Shown here: positions 1-8,044 of the stretch, piece after piece
Numbering within the stretch: the stretch's first letter is position 1
Layout: the number at the start of each line of letters is the position of its first letter
From: Cellulophaga sp. F20128
GTDB taxonomy: Bacteria > Bacteroidota > Bacteroidia > Flavobacteriales > Flavobacteriaceae
Assembly (NCBI RefSeq): GCF_023015805.1
Contig: NZ_JALKBA010000015.1
Location: 1-64,000 of the forward strand
Reading direction: 5' to 3'
Length of the DNA: 64,000 nt
Program-made: the position numbers and the translations under genes
Notes under the pieces: generated by a model
What the model was told of the DNA's origin: nothing
The model's database searches: none
Seen by the model: the letters and a program-made list of their open reading frames with translations, nothing else

Positions 1-150
1 CTATCCATTAACAAAGAAATAACGCCCGCTTTCATAATTCACACAAACCTTAGAAAAAATGCCCCCACGGCACTTATAATGGCCTCTAACGGTTTTGTGT
101 ATGATTAGTGGCGTGTTTAAGCACCTAATTTAGCAAATAAAAACCGAATA

Positions 151-170
151 GAAAATCCGCGAGGATTTTC
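151..170. repeat. Perfect hairpin in the left spacer
   Basis: GAAAATCC (151-158) and GGATTTTC (163-170) form an 8-bp stem around the loop GCGA. It lies in the 233 bases before the first gene, which contain no convincing coding sequence. The spacer ends with a short inverted repeat that is matched on the far side of the RDD gene, so I read it as part of a cassette-like spacer. It is not followed by a T-run, so it is not a standard terminator on the plus strand. Confidence 0.4.
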
Positions 171-207
171 GTAAGTAGGCGAGAACCAGCCATTAATTAT
201 ACACGGT

Positions 208-221
208 GTTACCATACGTTT
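208..221. repeat. Inverted repeat, left arm, RDD module
   Basis: GTTACCATACGTTT here is repeated in inverted form at 703-716 with one mismatch, so the pair brackets the RDD-family gene from its 3' UTR to its 5' UTR. In the transcript the two arms could pair, joining the mRNA ends. The same arrangement is seen around the next three minus-strand genes. Confidence 0.55.
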
Positions 222-233
222 TTATTCGGTTTA

Positions 234-692
234 TTATTCAGTCAGATTTTCATTCCGCACGACAATTGTGTTTCCCCAAATGTCTCCCAATCTTTGATTT
301 TTATCTGTATTTTTTATTGTTACTATTCCAATTAGTCCAAAAAAGAACATATCAATTGGGTCAAGTAAATGTCTTTTAAAAGATTCACCAAAAGTCAGTT
401 TTCGGTTAATACCGCTTTTTGGAATTGCTTTTATTCCTGCGAGTGAATTTCCGAGTGTTGCTCCGAGCCCGATTTCAAGTCCGACAGTCATAATTCCCCA
501 AAAGATTATTGGCACAAGTGCTGGTAATCCATTTACAGAATATTCACCTTCCGCATTTGGTTCTCCAAACGCATAGATATAGATAAAAACGAATACGTAA
601 ATTATTAGATAATCTATAAATCCGGCTAAAATTCTTTTTCCAATATTTGGTTCAGTTCTTAATTCTGAAGTAGTAATGTTTGTTTCTGTCAT
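234..692 (-). CDS. RDD family membrane protein
   Basis: Small inner-membrane protein of the RDD family (152 aa). The diagnostic RDD-type signature is visible as an Arg in 'IGKRILAGFIDYL' followed by a long hydrophobic stretch, a second membrane segment around residues 60-80, and a conserved tail ending 'QRLGDIWGNTIVV'. Substrates of RDD proteins are mostly unknown; some have been linked to ion homeostasis. I start it at the internal ATG (MTETN) at 692; the longer reading frame upstream would run through the inverted repeat at 703-717. It is the first of four minus-strand, singly transcribed, repeat-bracketed genes that look like accessory cassettes. Confidence 0.8.
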   Translation of the reverse strand: MTETNITTSELRTEPNIGKRILAGFIDYLIIYVFVFIYIYAFGEPNAEGEYSVNGLPALVPIIFWGIMTVGLEIGLGATLGNSLAGIKAIPKSGINRKLTFGESFKRHLLDPIDMFFFGLIGIVTIKNTDKNQRLGDIWGNTIVVRNENLTE

Positions 693-702
693 CGTTTTTC
701 TC

Positions 703-717
703 AAATGTATGGTAACG
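703..717. repeat. Inverted repeat, right arm, RDD module
   Basis: AAATGTATGGTAACG is the inverted partner of 208-221. It lies 10 bases upstream of the chosen RDD start codon, inside what would be the 5' leader. Confidence 0.55.
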
Positions 718-772
718 GTTGGTATATGAAACGTAGCGTATAAATAGACGCTTACTTTTCGGATTACGCAAT

Positions 773-842
773 TAGCCAAAGCTTTTGCATTTTGTTTTTA
801 TCTTATTTTTCTAAAAGCCAAATCAAAATATTTGGCGGTCTC
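773..842. repeat. Inter-module spacer element, copy A
   Basis: This 70-base non-coding stretch aligns by eye with 4481-4550. Both begin AGCCAAA, continue CTTTTG and a T-rich run, and then share GCCAAATCAAA plus an ATA-containing tail ending near a TC. Both lie between minus-strand modules and are followed about 50 bases later by a GTTGTT-containing boundary. No ORF is shared, so it is a repeated spacer and not a gene. Confidence 0.5.
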
Positions 843-894
843 AGTAAATACACACAAACCTCTCGAATAGCCTGTAATAGCTATGTTTTATATA

Positions 895-911
895 CGTTGT
901 TGTGGTGCGTT
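895..911. repeat. Inverted repeat, left arm, VOC module
   Basis: CGTTGTTGTGGTGCGTT matches the inverse of 1387-1403 at 14 of 17 positions. It falls just after the stop codon of the VOC gene (reading on the minus strand). Confidence 0.55.
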
Positions 912-960
912 TTTTTTCGTTTAGATTGATTTTTCCGTCCATTCTAATCCGCAATTTATT

Positions 961-1350
961 TTAAAATTCAAAATCCTTAATCGGTGATGAAATATCTACT
1001 AAAGTTCCGTTCGGGTCTTTCAGTAATAAACGTCTTTGTCCATAAAACGTGTCAGTCGGTTCGCTTATAATTTTAAATTTTTCCGATTCCGCAATCTTAA
1101 ATATTTCGTCCGCATTGTCAACTACAAATGTTACATAAAATCCTTGCGGATTGTTTTGAAAATCTTTCGGCACAATTTCATTCGTTCGGTCAATTATTCC
1201 CAATTCGAGTTTTTTGTCCTTTGAGATTAAGTGTACAAACCAATCACTATCAAAGTCCACATTAAAGTCAAATAGTTTTGTGTAAAAATCTCGACTTTCC
1301 GCTAAATTGTCCGAGCAGATATTCGTCATTATTCGATTAATTGTCTTCAT
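961..1350 (-). CDS. VOC (glyoxalase/bleomycin-resistance fold) protein
   Basis: A single-module vicinal-oxygen-chelate protein of 129 aa. The beta-alpha-beta-beta-beta pattern is recognisable: an N-terminal strand leading to 'AESRDFYTKLFDF', and a C-terminal half with 'YGQRRLLLKDPNGTLVDI', where the DPNG turn and following acidic/hydrophobic strand are typical of this superfamily. Members include glyoxalase I, dioxygenases and antibiotic-binding proteins. The sequence does not fix a substrate, and no clear metal-binding set of His/Glu can be assigned with certainty. It starts at an ATG at 1350 and is bracketed by the inverted repeats at 895-911 and 1387-1403, as for its neighbours. Confidence 0.8.
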   Translation of the reverse strand: MKTINRIMTNICSDNLAESRDFYTKLFDFNVDFDSDWFVHLISKDKKLELGIIDRTNEIVPKDFQNNPQGFYVTFVVDNADEIFKIAESEKFKIISEPTDTFYGQRRLLLKDPNGTLVDISSPIKDFEF

Positions 1351-1386
1351 TTTCCTTTTTTAGTTCAAATTTCGATGGTTTTGTCC

Positions 1387-1403
1387 AATGCACCACAACA
1401 ATT
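1387..1403. repeat. Inverted repeat, right arm, VOC module
   Basis: AATGCACCACAACAATT is the inverted partner of 895-911, lying about 37 bases upstream of the VOC start codon. Confidence 0.55.
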
Positions 1404-1764
1404 GGATATAGACTATTGTCTATATCTACATTATGTGCCTAAGATAATAAATCTTTTATTTCCATAAGTGATCTATTGGCTACATGGGTGTAAATTTCTT
1501 TTGTTCTACAGGATCTAAGTAGTGATGGTCCGGATAGGCTCTTGCTGTAAAATAGTAAAAATTGCGTTTAATCTAAAAAATGGTGTATTCAAATAATAGA
1601 ATGTTATTCCGATATCATTCCATGATTTATGTTTTAAGAATTTATTAAAAAAGTAAACTTACCTATAGGTTAAAACCAATACTAAAAACAAATTTAAGTC
1701 AGTGAATTAGTGTTTAAACAATTATTTGTAATTTCAAGCAATACAAAGCGTCAGACAAAAAAGC
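1404..1764. other. Intergenic stretch, no gene recognised
   Basis: This is the gap between the start of the minus-strand VOC gene and the start of the plus-strand secreted protein. It must hold the promoter of the latter. I find no perfect TAnnTTTG box, no ORF of interest and no clear terminator. Confidence 0.5.
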
Positions 1765-3168
1765 ATGAAAAAAATATTAAACATTATAATTATTCTTGCA
1801 GTACTATTGATTTGGAATCCAGTTCAATCACAAAGATGGGGGAATAATAAAAAAAAGACGGAGACGGTTAAGCCAGAAGGGAAAATTTGGGAGCAAACGG
1901 AGAAATACGTTTCGGTCGTTTATCAGGAAGGAAAATACAAAGCTAATTTCACATATACACGTCTTAAAAATTTACCCAAGGATTTTATTGCAGAAGTAAA
2001 TAACAGAACATATCTTTCTTCTCTTGACGACTTATATATTACCTATAGAGGTGCTTGCGCTAAAGAAATAATACTAAGGCCAGCTTTTGTCCACGGTGGT
2101 GATAAAAGTACTTTATTAAATGCTTATAAGGCGAGTGGTAATTCAAGTGATTTACCAATTCATGAAATGTTGAAACCTCTTTTAAAAGGATTTTTAGCCC
2201 AATGCGATGAGTTGGAATCAATTCGCATAGAAATGGGAACTTACCAAGGGAATATTTATAGAGGAACCATGAAAAAGTCTAACAACTGGAAATTGGAAGA
2301 TGGTTTTCAAGAAACCAGTGATGATTATGCTTTTAAGCTAAATACTGGCAAAGACATATTTACAGCCCTAGGAATTTACTATGAAGGGAAATGTCAAAAA
2401 ACGGCAACAATGAATATAGCACCTATGTTTTCAAACGATACCGAGAAAACATTTTATAAAAAAAAAGCTTCTTTTATTGATTTTTCAAGGATTGCAAAAA
2501 TAGCTATAGATAAGTATAGCGCTGAGTGTATTAATGCAGAAACTTTAAATTTCACCTTAGATTTTGTGCCAACTGGATATCGATGTAAAGAAGGTACAAA
2601 TTGTACATTAACAGCTAGTAAATTAGATAATTGGGAAATCGATAAATCTAATTTTGAATTAATTCCATATGTAGCTCCTTTAATGACTACTTATAAAGAT
2701 GTTATTGAACTACTTGATAAGGGTGATTTTGAGAGTTTTACCGATGATTACACTCCATTCTTTCAATTATTTTATGAAGAATATTCTAATCTCTATGGAA
2801 GTTTTTGTAATAATAATCTTGTAAATCCAGCTAAAGTAGTTACTCGCACTTTTGAAGTAAAAACCTTTGCAGATGGTTCAAAAACAGAATCAGAGCTATA
2901 CCCACCTTCAGAATCCTTTATCGAAACCGAATATCTACCTATATATAAAGCTTTTAAATCAAGAAATAATTTAACAACTGTTACGGATGCTTTTAAATTA
3001 GTTATGCGCGTCTATGAACGGAAAAATCTAAATCTTATGCAAAACGAATTATCGTATAGAATAGGCAATAGCAATACTATTGTAAAGCATTTAAAAGGAA
3101 AATGTAACTCTCCAAAAGTTAAAAACGTTTATACGAAAATGCAGGAATTAGCAGCAAAGTTAAATTAG
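1765..3168 (+). CDS. Secreted protein of unknown function
   Basis: A 467-aa protein with a clear N-terminal signal peptide (about residues 1-22, hydrophobic core 'IIIILAVLLIW', cleavage near SQ-R), so it is exported. I do not recognise a domain. It has scattered Cys residues, which could form disulfides, and an otherwise mixed charged composition without repeats or membrane segments. The C-terminal third is rich in Asn, Lys and Tyr. It is the only plus-strand gene among the minus-strand cassette-like genes and has no inverted repeats around it that I can see. The start is the ATG directly before the signal peptide. Confidence 0.65.
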   Translation: MKKILNIIIILAVLLIWNPVQSQRWGNNKKKTETVKPEGKIWEQTEKYVSVVYQEGKYKANFTYTRLKNLPKDFIAEVNNRTYLSSLDDLYITYRGACAKEIILRPAFVHGGDKSTLLNAYKASGNSSDLPIHEMLKPLLKGFLAQCDELESIRIEMGTYQGNIYRGTMKKSNNWKLEDGFQETSDDYAFKLNTGKDIFTALGIYYEGKCQKTATMNIAPMFSNDTEKTFYKKKASFIDFSRIAKIAIDKYSAECINAETLNFTLDFVPTGYRCKEGTNCTLTASKLDNWEIDKSNFELIPYVAPLMTTYKDVIELLDKGDFESFTDDYTPFFQLFYEEYSNLYGSFCNNNLVNPAKVVTRTFEVKTFADGSKTESELYPPSESFIETEYLPIYKAFKSRNNLTTVTDAFKLVMRVYERKNLNLMQNELSYRIGNSNTIVKHLKGKCNSPKVKNVYTKMQELAAKLN

Positions 3169-3295
3169 AGCTAACTAATTTAAATATTAGCTTTGGTCAT
3201 AAAGATTCTATAGGTCATTTTTATCAATACAATTAAAAGTCAAAATCAAAAAACTCATCAGATAAGCGAGAGGAAATTCTCGTTTCAATTGTACT

Positions 3296-3305
3296 GCTGT
3301 AATTG
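3296..3305. repeat. Inverted repeat, left arm, amine-oxidase module
   Basis: GCTGTAATTG is an imperfect inverse match (one extra base) to CAATTCAGC at 4409-4417. The arm is short, so the pairing is only suggestive, but its position matches the arrangement of the two preceding modules. Confidence 0.35.
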
Positions 3306-3334
3306 CGGTTGTATATTTTTCCCTGCTGGATTTT

Positions 3335-4393
3335 TTAGATTAATATTTTTTTTAAAGTATTTTTCGCAGAAAGTATTGCTCCTTCCATATAGCCAGAGAA
3401 TTTATCAATGGATTCTGTCCCTGAAAAAAATAATTTACCACCCATATAGGTTTTCTGAAATAACGGATGTCCATTATTTTGATGTGGTATATTGATTATC
3501 CGATTACCATTTAGAATAAATTCGTCTGTCCATATTTTTTCATGGTAACTTAAAGGAGTCGAAGCATCCTTTCCCAAAAGTTCTTCTAACTGCCTTAGTA
3601 CAAGTTCTATTCTGAGTGCTTTAGTATAGGTCGATGAACTACCATTCAAGAAGCCTGTGAAGCCAAATTTATCTTCTTCAAAATTTGTATGGTCATACAT
3701 TTCAGAAACAATACCTACATGACTGTACAACATTCCGGAATATCCATTTTTTCTCCAAAACGGTTCGGAATATTCTAAAACAAATTTAATGGCTCCCGCC
3801 ATCCAAGTTTGTACTGTTGGTAGAACAGCCGAAATAGTGTTAGGCAATTCAGGGATAAATTTAATTTGCGAACCCACCAACTGAGCAGGTAGGCATAAGA
3901 TCACTTTATCAGCTATAAATTTTTCTCCTTTATTGGATTCAACTATTAATTCATTTTCAATTTCTTCAATGGAAACAACTTTTGTTTTTAGTTTAATCTG
4001 TTCAGCATCTATTTTTTCATACAGCGTATTTATTAAACGCTCTGTTCCGCCTGCAATTCTATAAGATGGCGTTTCGGCTTCGGGTATATAAAATTCCTGA
4101 GCTGGTTCAAATGATTTGGTTTGAAATAAACATTTTCCTTTAGAAAATTGAGGGAATTTTTTTAATTCTAATTCATCCAATAGGGAAATTAAGTTGGGAT
4201 GCATATCAGAGAACCAAGTAGCACCTAATTCTAAAGGTGTTTCATTTTCTCCTTTTATGGTTTGTATTCTACCACCGGACCTATTCGAGGCTTCCAAAAC
4301 TGTTGCAAACACATTCTTTTTTGATAATAAATAGGCTAAGGTAAGACCGCTAAGTCCCGCACCAATGATTATTATTCTTTCGTTTTGTTTCAT
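3335..4393 (-). CDS. FAD-dependent amine oxidase family protein
   Basis: Flavoprotein of the monoamine oxidase/phytoene-desaturase type (352 aa). The N-terminus has the dinucleotide-binding motif 'IIIIGAGLSGL' followed by the acidic residue and Arg pair in 'VLEASNRSGGRI', both of which contact FAD. The C-terminus has the matching FAD segment 'LFFSGTESIDKFSGYMEGA'. It is shorter than typical members (430-500 aa), mainly in the substrate domain. The substrate cannot be inferred. No signal peptide is present, so it is likely cytoplasmic. The ATG at 4393 is chosen because the reading frame extends only to a TTG at 4411, inside the inverted-repeat arm. Confidence 0.85.
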   Translation of the reverse strand: MKQNERIIIIGAGLSGLTLAYLLSKKNVFATVLEASNRSGGRIQTIKGENETPLELGATWFSDMHPNLISLLDELELKKFPQFSKGKCLFQTKSFEPAQEFYIPEAETPSYRIAGGTERLINTLYEKIDAEQIKLKTKVVSIEEIENELIVESNKGEKFIADKVILCLPAQLVGSQIKFIPELPNTISAVLPTVQTWMAGAIKFVLEYSEPFWRKNGYSGMLYSHVGIVSEMYDHTNFEEDKFGFTGFLNGSSSTYTKALRIELVLRQLEELLGKDASTPLSYHEKIWTDEFILNGNRIINIPHQNNGHPLFQKTYMGGKLFFSGTESIDKFSGYMEGAILSAKNTLKKILI

Positions 4394-4408
4394 TAATTGA
4401 TATTTGTT

Positions 4409-4417
4409 CAATTCAGC
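4409..4417. repeat. Inverted repeat, right arm, amine-oxidase module
   Basis: CAATTCAGC is the inverted partner of 3296-3305 and lies immediately upstream of the amine oxidase start. Confidence 0.35.
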
Positions 4418-4480
4418 TGGAAGCGGTTTGGGTATGCGCAGTGCAGGTTTAAGCTTTCACTTTCTCTTAAAGCCGGCATT

Positions 4481-4550
4481 GAGCCAAATCTTTTGTTTTT
4501 GATATTAATTTTTCTTGTCAAATGGCCAAATCAAATATACTTTTATTTTC
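4481..4550. repeat. Inter-module spacer element, copy B
   Basis: Second copy of the spacer described at 773-842: AGCCAAA, CTTTTG, a T-rich run, then GCCAAATCAAATATA. It is followed by the boundary CGTTGTTATGTAGCG at 4584-4598, which resembles the GTTGTTGTGGTGCG boundary at 896-909. Confidence 0.5.
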
Positions 4551-4582
4551 AAACCAGCCATAACCCCCGTATTACGCATTAC

Positions 4583-4598
4583 CCGTTGTTATGTAGCG
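4583..4598. repeat. Module boundary, left end of hydrolase module
   Basis: CCGTTGTTATGTAGCG lies directly after the hydrolase stop codon (minus strand). It resembles the boundary at 895-909 in its GTTGTT core, the later G and the terminal CG before a T-run. An inverted counterpart upstream of the gene (5549-5563, ATGCACAACACAT region) is only weakly similar. Confidence 0.35.
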
Positions 4599-4603
4599 TT
4601 TTT

Positions 4604-5515
4604 TTACTTTTTATTTAAAGATGTAATTACATCTGAAATAAATTCTTCAGGCAAATAATGTCCTGATTCATAGAATTTCAATGATTTGGCTTTAATCGCT
4701 ATGTTATCATAAAAATCTTGTGCCTCCTTTTCTGTATACCAACCATCTTTTGCTCCCATAAGTAAAGTAATAGGGGCTTTTTGCATTGGCGCATATATTT
4801 CACTTGAAAAACGTTCCTTCATTTTTTTAGCGTTTTCCTCATTGAGTCCTAAACTCATCCCAGCCTTAAGAGTACTTCCTATAGGTGCTACGCAAGCAAC
4901 TATTCGGTTCAATCTGTCATCAACCGAGTTTAAATAAATAGCCATTAATCCACCCATACTGTAACCAACTACGTCAAAAGTAATCTGTTCCCCATTCGGA
5001 AGTGATTGCATATAGTCCATTATTACTCTGATATCTTTAACAGAAGTTGACCAAAGGTTTTGTATTCTTTGTAAATCTTGTGTTGCATAAAATAAAATTG
5101 GTGATGCAAAGTCGGCTTCATAACTTCTTTCTCCGTGATATTTAGCATCAGGTATTATAACGTTGTATCCTATTGATAGTAGTGAATCTTTTAATTTTAC
5201 ATATTTTGTAGAAAGGCTTGATGTTGGATTAACCCAATTTTCTTTACTTCCAGTTATTCCGTGAAGAAGTATAACAAACTGGTCTGTTTTATTAATTTCT
5301 GGTTTAATACTATAGAATGGAACTCTAGAATCAAATCCGTCTATGACAATTTTTTCTAAAATAGTGCCATCGTCTGAAGTATTACTTTCAGCAACTTTAG
5401 CATTGTATTCTACTTTTGGATAATAACTTAAATAGGCAGTTTCATTCTGTGCAAATGAAATGGTACTAATGAAAATTAGTCCAAAAATTAAGAATAGAGT
5501 TCTGATTTTGCTCAT
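4604..5515 (-). CDS. Secreted alpha/beta hydrolase
   Basis: A 303-aa serine hydrolase of the alpha/beta fold with a signal peptide (residues 1-22, ending 'ISFAQ'), so it acts in the periplasm or outside the cell. The oxyanion loop 'ILLHGITG' is near residue 83, the nucleophile elbow 'GYSMGG' puts the Ser at 186, the acid is probably Asp257 in 'MGAKDGW' and the base His286 in 'SGHYLPEE'. This is a complete triad. Esterase, lipase or peptidase activity is possible; the substrate is not evident. It stands alone between a weakly repeated boundary and a 356-base gap, as an accessory gene would. Confidence 0.82.
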   Translation of the reverse strand: MSKIRTLFLIFGLIFISTISFAQNETAYLSYYPKVEYNAKVAESNTSDDGTILEKIVIDGFDSRVPFYSIKPEINKTDQFVILLHGITGSKENWVNPTSSLSTKYVKLKDSLLSIGYNVIIPDAKYHGERSYEADFASPILFYATQDLQRIQNLWSTSVKDIRVIMDYMQSLPNGEQITFDVVGYSMGGLMAIYLNSVDDRLNRIVACVAPIGSTLKAGMSLGLNEENAKKMKERFSSEIYAPMQKAPITLLMGAKDGWYTEKEAQDFYDNIAIKAKSLKFYESGHYLPEEFISDVITSLNKK

Positions 5516-5871
5516 AATATATTATTGATTGGATGATATTCTTTAAAATTATGCACAACACATGGCTTCCTGTATGTGTACTGTTATATCCCTTATACGT
5601 AAATATACACAAGTGAGCGCAGACTATAAACCTTGACCCATAATTAAATAGAAAACGGTATTCATATTTTGGGCTATGGCAAAAGAGGAGATAAAAGCAG
5701 CTATTATTTACATACTAATCCATTGGAATTGAAGTCACGCTTATTATCACCCCCTTTTTTTACGGGTTTAAGCAAAACAATGGGGCTTAATTTGGGTATT
5801 CCTAAATCGGTACAGCATAGGGTGTAACCCCTGTTTTATTTCCTTAATTTTGTAGTCTAAACCTTATATTT
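5516..5871. other. Intergenic stretch with a possible gene remnant
   Basis: No complete gene is visible. On the plus strand codons 5648-5827 stay open for about 59 residues without an obvious start and end in TAA. The translation (for example 'HILGYGKRGDKSSYYL' and 'GLNLGIPKSVQHRV') looks protein-like, with a biased composition unlike random sequence. It may be the C-terminal scrap of a lost gene. I do not recognise the family. Confidence 0.25.
5845..5852 (+). promoter_or_regulatory. Putative -7 box of the thioesterase gene
   Basis: TAATTTTG fits the Bacteroidota -7 consensus TAnnTTTG and sits 19 bases before the start codon. No clear -33 TTTG accompanies it. Confidence 0.45.
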
Positions 5872-6258
5872 ATGAATTTTCATACTAGAAAATGGGTAAA
5901 ACCAGAAGACCTAAATGCAAACAAAACTCTTTTTGGGGGTAAAGTGCTCGCTTGGGTAGATGAAGAAGCCGCCTTGTACACCATTATTCAGTTAGAAAAC
6001 AATAAAGTGGTAACAAAGTATATCTCTGAAATTAACTTTATGAGTTCTGCCGTAGAAGGAGATATCGTTGAAATAGGCATCGCAGTGGTTAAATTTGGTG
6101 TTTCTTCCTTAACTTTAAATTGCGAGGTGCGTAATAAAATGACCCGGGAAACCATTTTAACCGTTGATAATATTATTATGGTAAACCTTGGTGAAGACGG
6201 TAAACCAAAACCACATGGAAAAACTAAAATAGAATTTGTAAGAGATAGATTGGCCTAG
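5872..6258 (+). CDS. Acyl-CoA thioesterase, hotdog fold (YciA-like)
   Basis: A 128-aa single hotdog-domain thioesterase, predicted to hydrolyse acyl-CoA to free acid and CoA in the cytoplasm. The segment 'NANKTLFGGKVLAWVDEEAAL' carries the conserved Asn/Gly-Gly and catalytic Asp/Glu of the YciA/BACH group. 'KYISEINFMSSAVEGDIVEI' is the typical long strand of the fold, and the tail has the usual 'TREILTVDNIIMVNL' type strand. The length is normal for the family. It is a single gene with its own likely promoter, convergent with the lipoprotein gene at 6290. Confidence 0.85.
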   Translation: MNFHTRKWVKPEDLNANKTLFGGKVLAWVDEEAALYTIIQLENNKVVTKYISEINFMSSAVEGDIVEIGIAVVKFGVSSLTLNCEVRNKMTRETILTVDNIIMVNLGEDGKPKPHGKTKIEFVRDRLA

Positions 6259-6289
6259 TATCAAATTCTACCTTCCTAAAGCAGCCCTA

Positions 6290-6748
6290 TTATTTCATTT
6301 TTTTCTGGAGCGTATTACCTGAAAACTGTACTGCCATTTTTCCGTTAAGTGCTCCAACAGCCATCAAATAGATATGTTGGTGATTAGGATCGCTACGAAA
6401 ATTGAGAACAAGGTCTGAAGCAAAGGTCACATGAACAGATTCCGAGCCAAGCAAGGTTGTATCTTTAATTTTCCATTGCCCCATTACCTCCTTACTACCA
6501 GCAGTATCCGCTAATGAAATTGCCGCTGTTAAATTTTTATAAAATGTGATGGCCTTCACTGCAGTAGTATCGTTTATTGTAGCTTTGTTATGAGGAGTTG
6601 GGACCCAAGTGCCTAGGATGTCCTCTTTTGTAAAGTCCATAGCCTCTAGGTGTTGAGATTGCTCTTTCTTTTGCAAATCAAATACACAACTAGTCGCAAA
6701 TAAAACAATGAGGAGAAGGCCTAATATCTTTAGGGTTGTATTTTTCAT
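6290..6748 (-). CDS. Lipoprotein, lipocalin-like
   Basis: A 152-aa predicted lipoprotein: a hydrophobic leader followed by 'FATSCVF', giving Cys21 as the lipid attachment site. After about 20 polar residues 'EDILGTWVP' begins a beta-rich region, with 'ITFYKNLTAAIS' and 'GQWKIKD', which resembles the first strands of the small lipocalin-like proteins common in Bacteroidota ('GxW' start). The function is unknown. It begins 6 bases after the dipeptidase stop (6755) and is almost certainly co-transcribed with it. Confidence 0.65.
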   Translation of the reverse strand: MKNTTLKILGLLLIVLFATSCVFDLQKKEQSQHLEAMDFTKEDILGTWVPTPHNKATINDTTAVKAITFYKNLTAAISLADTAGSKEVMGQWKIKDTTLLGSESVHVTFASDLVLNFRSDPNHQHIYLMAVGALNGKMAVQFSGNTLQKKMK

Positions 6749-6754
6749 CCTATT

Positions 6755-8044
6755 TTAACTTTCCGTTAGGCTTTTAGCCACGGCCTGCACTTCATCCAAA
6801 ACCCGAAGTAAATTACCGCCCCATAATTTTTCAATTTGAGGCTCTGTATACCCTCTTTTTACCAGTTCTAAGGTTACATTAAAAGTTTCGGAAGCATCAG
6901 ACCAACCTTCAATACCACCGCCACCATCAAAGTCAGAACTTATACCTACGTGTTCTAAACCGATAAGTTGCACCATATAATCTATATGATCTACAAAATC
7001 GGCCACATTCACGGGTTTTGGTCCGTCTTTTTGTTGTAAAGCTATGGCTTCGGCTATTTCTCTTGCCTTAAAGCGGGCATCAAAAAAAGCAGCTCTATCT
7101 TCAGCACTTAGGGCAGCAATTTCTGCGCCTGTATGCATTTTTAATTGTAAGGAGTCTGCAACTTTTTTAGTTACACTATTTAGGTGTGCGTTCCACGCTT
7201 CATTTTTGTCGCCATCCAAATAGGATTTAAAAGCAACGGTTTGTACAACCCCGCCATTTTCTTTAAGCAATAGTAATTGTTCATCGTCTAAATTACGACT
7301 ATGGTTGCAAAGAGTTCTGGATGAGGAATGAGAGGCAATAATAGGTGCTTTACTCAAAGCAACCATTTGTTTCATGGATTCACTTGAAGGGTGCGAAATA
7401 TCGATCATAATTCCCAATCGATTCATTTCTACAACCGCTTTTTTACCCAGTTCACTTAATCCATTATGCAACCAAACGCTATCTTGTTCTCCTGTGTTTG
7501 AATCGCAAAACTGACTATGACCATTGTGAGATAACGATATATAGCGGGCTCCTAATTGGTGGTATTTTTCAAAGTTTGCCAAATCTTCACCCATAGGGTA
7601 GGCATTTTCAACGCCGATCATCGCTATTTTTTTGCCTGTTTTATCAATGCGTCGTACATCGTCAGAGGTGAGTGCAAGCTCAATTTGCTCTGGCGCAATT
7701 TCAGTACACAACTTATGGATGGCATTAAATTTAGCCATAGCATTTTCTTCCGCTTTTTTATAGCCTTCTGGCGTTAAATCTCCCTGACCCGTATACACAA
7801 TTAACCAAGAAACATCAAGATCTCCGGTTACCATTTTCGGAATATTTACTTGGGTGTCTAAACGCTGTGTGTAGTTAATACTATCTGTGAAATTTTTTAC
7901 ATTAAAATCGTTATGCGTATCTATCGTAATTACTTTTTTGTGAATACGCATTGCTTTATCTTGAAGGCTTTCTTCTTTCTTTTTTACATTTTCTCCACAA
8001 GAGAAAAGGAATAAAATGCTAATAAATACAGCGAATTGTTTCAT
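6755..8044 (-). CDS. M19-family membrane dipeptidase, lipoprotein
   Basis: A zinc dipeptidase of the renal dipeptidase (M19) family, 429 aa. Metal ligands are recognisable in order: 'IDTHNDFN' near the N-terminus, the bridging Glu in 'GVENAYPM', His in 'LGIMIDISHPS' and 'IIASHSSSRTL', and the Asp in 'VGISSDFDGGGG'. A leader ending 'LFLFSC' gives lipidated Cys16, so it is anchored to a membrane facing the periplasm. It probably cleaves dipeptides, including D-amino-acid-containing ones. I use the ATG at 8044 because the longer frame would add 15 residues before the lipoprotein leader. It is the first gene of a two-gene operon. Confidence 0.9.
   Translation of the reverse strand: MKQFAVFISILFLFSCGENVKKKEESLQDKAMRIHKKVITIDTHNDFNVKNFTDSINYTQRLDTQVNIPKMVTGDLDVSWLIVYTGQGDLTPEGYKKAEENAMAKFNAIHKLCTEIAPEQIELALTSDDVRRIDKTGKKIAMIGVENAYPMGEDLANFEKYHQLGARYISLSHNGHSQFCDSNTGEQDSVWLHNGLSELGKKAVVEMNRLGIMIDISHPSSESMKQMVALSKAPIIASHSSSRTLCNHSRNLDDEQLLLLKENGGVVQTVAFKSYLDGDKNEAWNAHLNSVTKKVADSLQLKMHTGAEIAALSAEDRAAFFDARFKAREIAEAIALQQKDGPKPVNVADFVDHIDYMVQLIGLEHVGISSDFDGGGGIEGWSDASETFNVTLELVKRGYTEPQIEKLWGGNLLRVLDEVQAVAKSLTES

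Noticed and set aside
1-233. Possible partial gene at the left window edge
   Set aside because: No frame of useful length or recognisable motif could be found in either strand; hairpin and spacer features explain it better.
1036-1224. Plus-strand ORF of 62 codons inside the VOC gene
   Set aside because: It is antisense to a well-recognised gene, with a low-complexity aromatic/basic translation.
4397-4618. Plus-strand ORF of 73 codons between the amine oxidase and hydrolase
   Set aside because: It runs through the repeated spacer copy B, starts inside the gene upstream and has no protein-like pattern.
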